From positions 1 through 14,540 of the forward strand of contig MGVW01000009.1 in NCBI GenBank assembly GCA_001800675.1: DNA of 14,540 bases, read 5' to 3'. Every line of letters starts with the position of its first letter. The stretch's first letter is position 1. A program made the position numbers and the translations under genes. The notes below the pieces were generated by a model. The model saw only the letters and a program-made list of their open reading frames with translations. It had not been told where the DNA came from and did not search any database. This document shows, piece by piece, positions 13,523 to 14,540 of this stretch. This stretch comes from Euryarchaeota archaeon RBG_13_57_23 (GTDB taxonomy: Archaea; Thermoplasmatota; Thermoplasmata; UBA10834).

Positions 13523-14376
13523 GTCCGGATCCTCGCGATCAAACCCTTTACTTCTTCTTCATTCATGCCCACGAGCGGGTAGAACACAGGCATATCGCCC
13601 TTCGTGGCCCCTTTGCGCCCGATTTCCACAAGGCTCAGTTCCAGGGCAATCCCGATGCACTCGTTCTTCCTGGCGGCTTCGAAGAGATCCTCCTCAGGAC
13701 TGATTGAATTCAGGTTGGGGTACCAGGCGTAGAGAGGTTGCAGGAGCGACGGGTCGTGTGTCATCCCGAGCACGCTGCATCCCCGCTTCATCATGAGCCA
13801 GGTCGAGGCTAGCCCCCGTTCCGAATCCACCACCGAGAGCACCTTTCCCTGGGTGCTTAGGGGCATTCCTCCGGGGCCTGGCAGAATCGATGTGAACATG
13901 TACGCCACAGCGTCCCGCACCTCCACCGAGACTTCCAGGTCCGGATCGTCCAATGCCACTCTGATGTTCAAATGCGAAAACCCCTGGAGGAGCGCCTCTC
14001 CGAGCTTCTCGGCCATATCCTGGCTCGTGTAGGTGTGATTGCCAGATCTCCTTGGCCTCACTGCAAAGCTGGCGTTCTTGAACATGACCGGTCGGGAGAA
14101 TTCGAGCACTGCCTCTGTCAACGAGGGAAGGTCACTCGGAGCCTGGGTGGTGGGACTGAACGATACCACCCCGAATGTTCGGGAGAGTATCTCGCAGCTT
14201 TTTCTCCAATCATCAGAATCGACGAAAAGCCTTCCCCGAGCCTGCGATATGATGCATGGGGTGTTGGCCTGAGCATGCCTCGTCCGGATGTCCCTGACGA
14301 GCTGCTGCTCGAAGCGCCTTCTGACGGAGGGGCTCTTGAGGCCTATCTCGCCGTACCGTACAAGGAGTGTCGGCAT
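13519..14376 (-). CDS. ThiI-like THUMP protein with degenerate PP-loop domain
   Basis: This 285-residue protein resembles ThiI, the tRNA 4-thiouridine synthase. The N-terminal ferredoxin-like segment LLVRYGEIGLKS (4-15) and a THUMP domain (to about 165, with FAVRPRRSGNHTYTSQD) match well. The usual linker PGPGGMPLSTQGKVLS is present, but where ThiI has the ATP-binding SGGxDS loop this protein has VVDSERGLAS (182-191). The following helix WLMMKRGC is kept. The rest is short: much of the PP-loop domain is absent, and the chain ends just after PVFYPLVGMNEEEVKGLIARI, without the later cysteines. Catalysis by the ThiI mechanism seems impossible, so a tRNA-binding or accessory role is inferred. ATG 14376 fits a TATA box about 29 nt upstream; the frame continues to TTG 14436. 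Confidence 0.85.
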   Translation of the reverse strand: MPTLLVRYGEIGLKSPSVRRRFEQQLVRDIRTRHAQANTPCIISQARGRLFVDSDDWRKSCEILSRTFGVVSFSPTTQAPSDLPSLTEAVLEFSRPVMFKNASFAVRPRRSGNHTYTSQDMAEKLGEALLQGFSHLNIRVALDDPDLEVSVEVRDAVAYMFTSILPGPGGMPLSTQGKVLSVVDSERGLASTWLMMKRGCSVLGMTHDPSLLQPLYAWYPNLNSISPEEDLFEAARKNECIGIALELSLVEIGRKGATKGDMPVFYPLVGMNEEEVKGLIARIRT

Positions 14377-14402
14377 CTTGGCTTTGATGACGATTTCCTT
14401 GC

Positions 14403-14409
14403 ATAAAGC
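14403..14409 (-). promoter_or_regulatory. TATA box of the ThiI-like gene
   Basis: The minus strand reads CTTTATG, centred about 30 nt before the ATG at 14376, with no Shine-Dalgarno site in between. This fits a leaderless or near-leaderless message and favours that ATG over the upstream TTG at 14436. Confidence 0.45.
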
Positions 14410-14540
14410 TTCACACCAATTTTCGAAAAGCAACAAAACACTAAATTAGGGGTTCTGCATTCGGCTAAACAAGGAGCCCAAGAGGGGTATATTGAACACC
14501 AATCGAAAGACAAAGGTTTCTTTGAAAAGAGTGTGTGAGC
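14410..14540. other. AT-richer intergenic tail of the window
   Basis: These 131 bases hold no complete gene and are richer in A and T than the coding regions. On the plus strand a frame opens at TTG 14492 behind a GAGGGG run (14482-14487) and stays open for 16 codons to the edge (starting MNTNRKTKVS). It could be the start of the next gene, but it is too short to judge. Confidence 0.3.

Noticed and set aside
14492..14540. A plus-strand gene starting at the right edge
   Set aside because: Only 16 codons are visible and the Shine-Dalgarno spacing is poor, so it is noted within the intergenic entry but not called.

Overview
This window is a gene-dense stretch of an archaeal chromosome with moderately high GC. 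The evidence is a set of archaeal/eukaryote-type information genes: aIF1A, RIO1 kinase, a Dim2-like KH protein, Pus10, L21e, RNA polymerase subunit F (Rpb4), DUF655, a KsgA/RsmA methyltransferase, a Ygr210-type GTPase, family B DNA polymerase and L15e. Archaeal promoter architecture agrees, with TATA-like boxes about 25-30 nt before start codons and several apparently leaderless ATG starts. A euryarchaeal lineage is likely and Thermoplasmatota is a reasonable guess, but the lineage call is inference only. I see no mobile element, CRISPR array, tRNA or rRNA.

Layout. (1) Positions 1-2073, minus strand: argG followed by argH, overlapping by 29 nt. argH starts at GTG and runs off the left edge inside its signature loop. 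(2) A 216-base divergent intergenic region (2074-2289) rich in short repeats. (3) Positions 2290-3982, plus strand: aIF1A - RIO1 - KH/Dim2, a tightly coupled small-subunit cassette; the first two genes use TTG starts behind strong Shine-Dalgarno sites. (4) Positions 4032-4577: an unrecognised 181-aa protein with its own promoter. (5) Positions 4622-7907, plus strand: pus10 - rpl21e - rpoF - DUF655 - rsmA, with gaps of at most about 20 nt, probably one operon from a leaderless promoter. (6) Positions 7870-8952, minus strand: a DUF1611 (DgcN-like) protein whose 3' end overlaps rsmA. (7) Positions 9077-12681, plus strand: YchF/Ygr210 GTPase overlapping family B DNA polymerase by 1 nt. (8) Positions 12682-13522: a structured leader and L15e with an unusual N-terminal extension. 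(9) Positions 13519-14376, minus strand: a ThiI-like THUMP protein with a shortened, motif-less PP-loop domain; its stop codon and that of L15e share one CTAG.

Most of the window serves ribosome assembly, tRNA/rRNA modification, translation initiation, transcription and replication, with an arginine biosynthesis pair on the left. The observations most worth a second look are the degenerate ThiI-like protein, the L15e leader with its N-terminal extension, the TTG start of aIF1A (itself a start-selection factor), and the orphan protein at 4032-4577.
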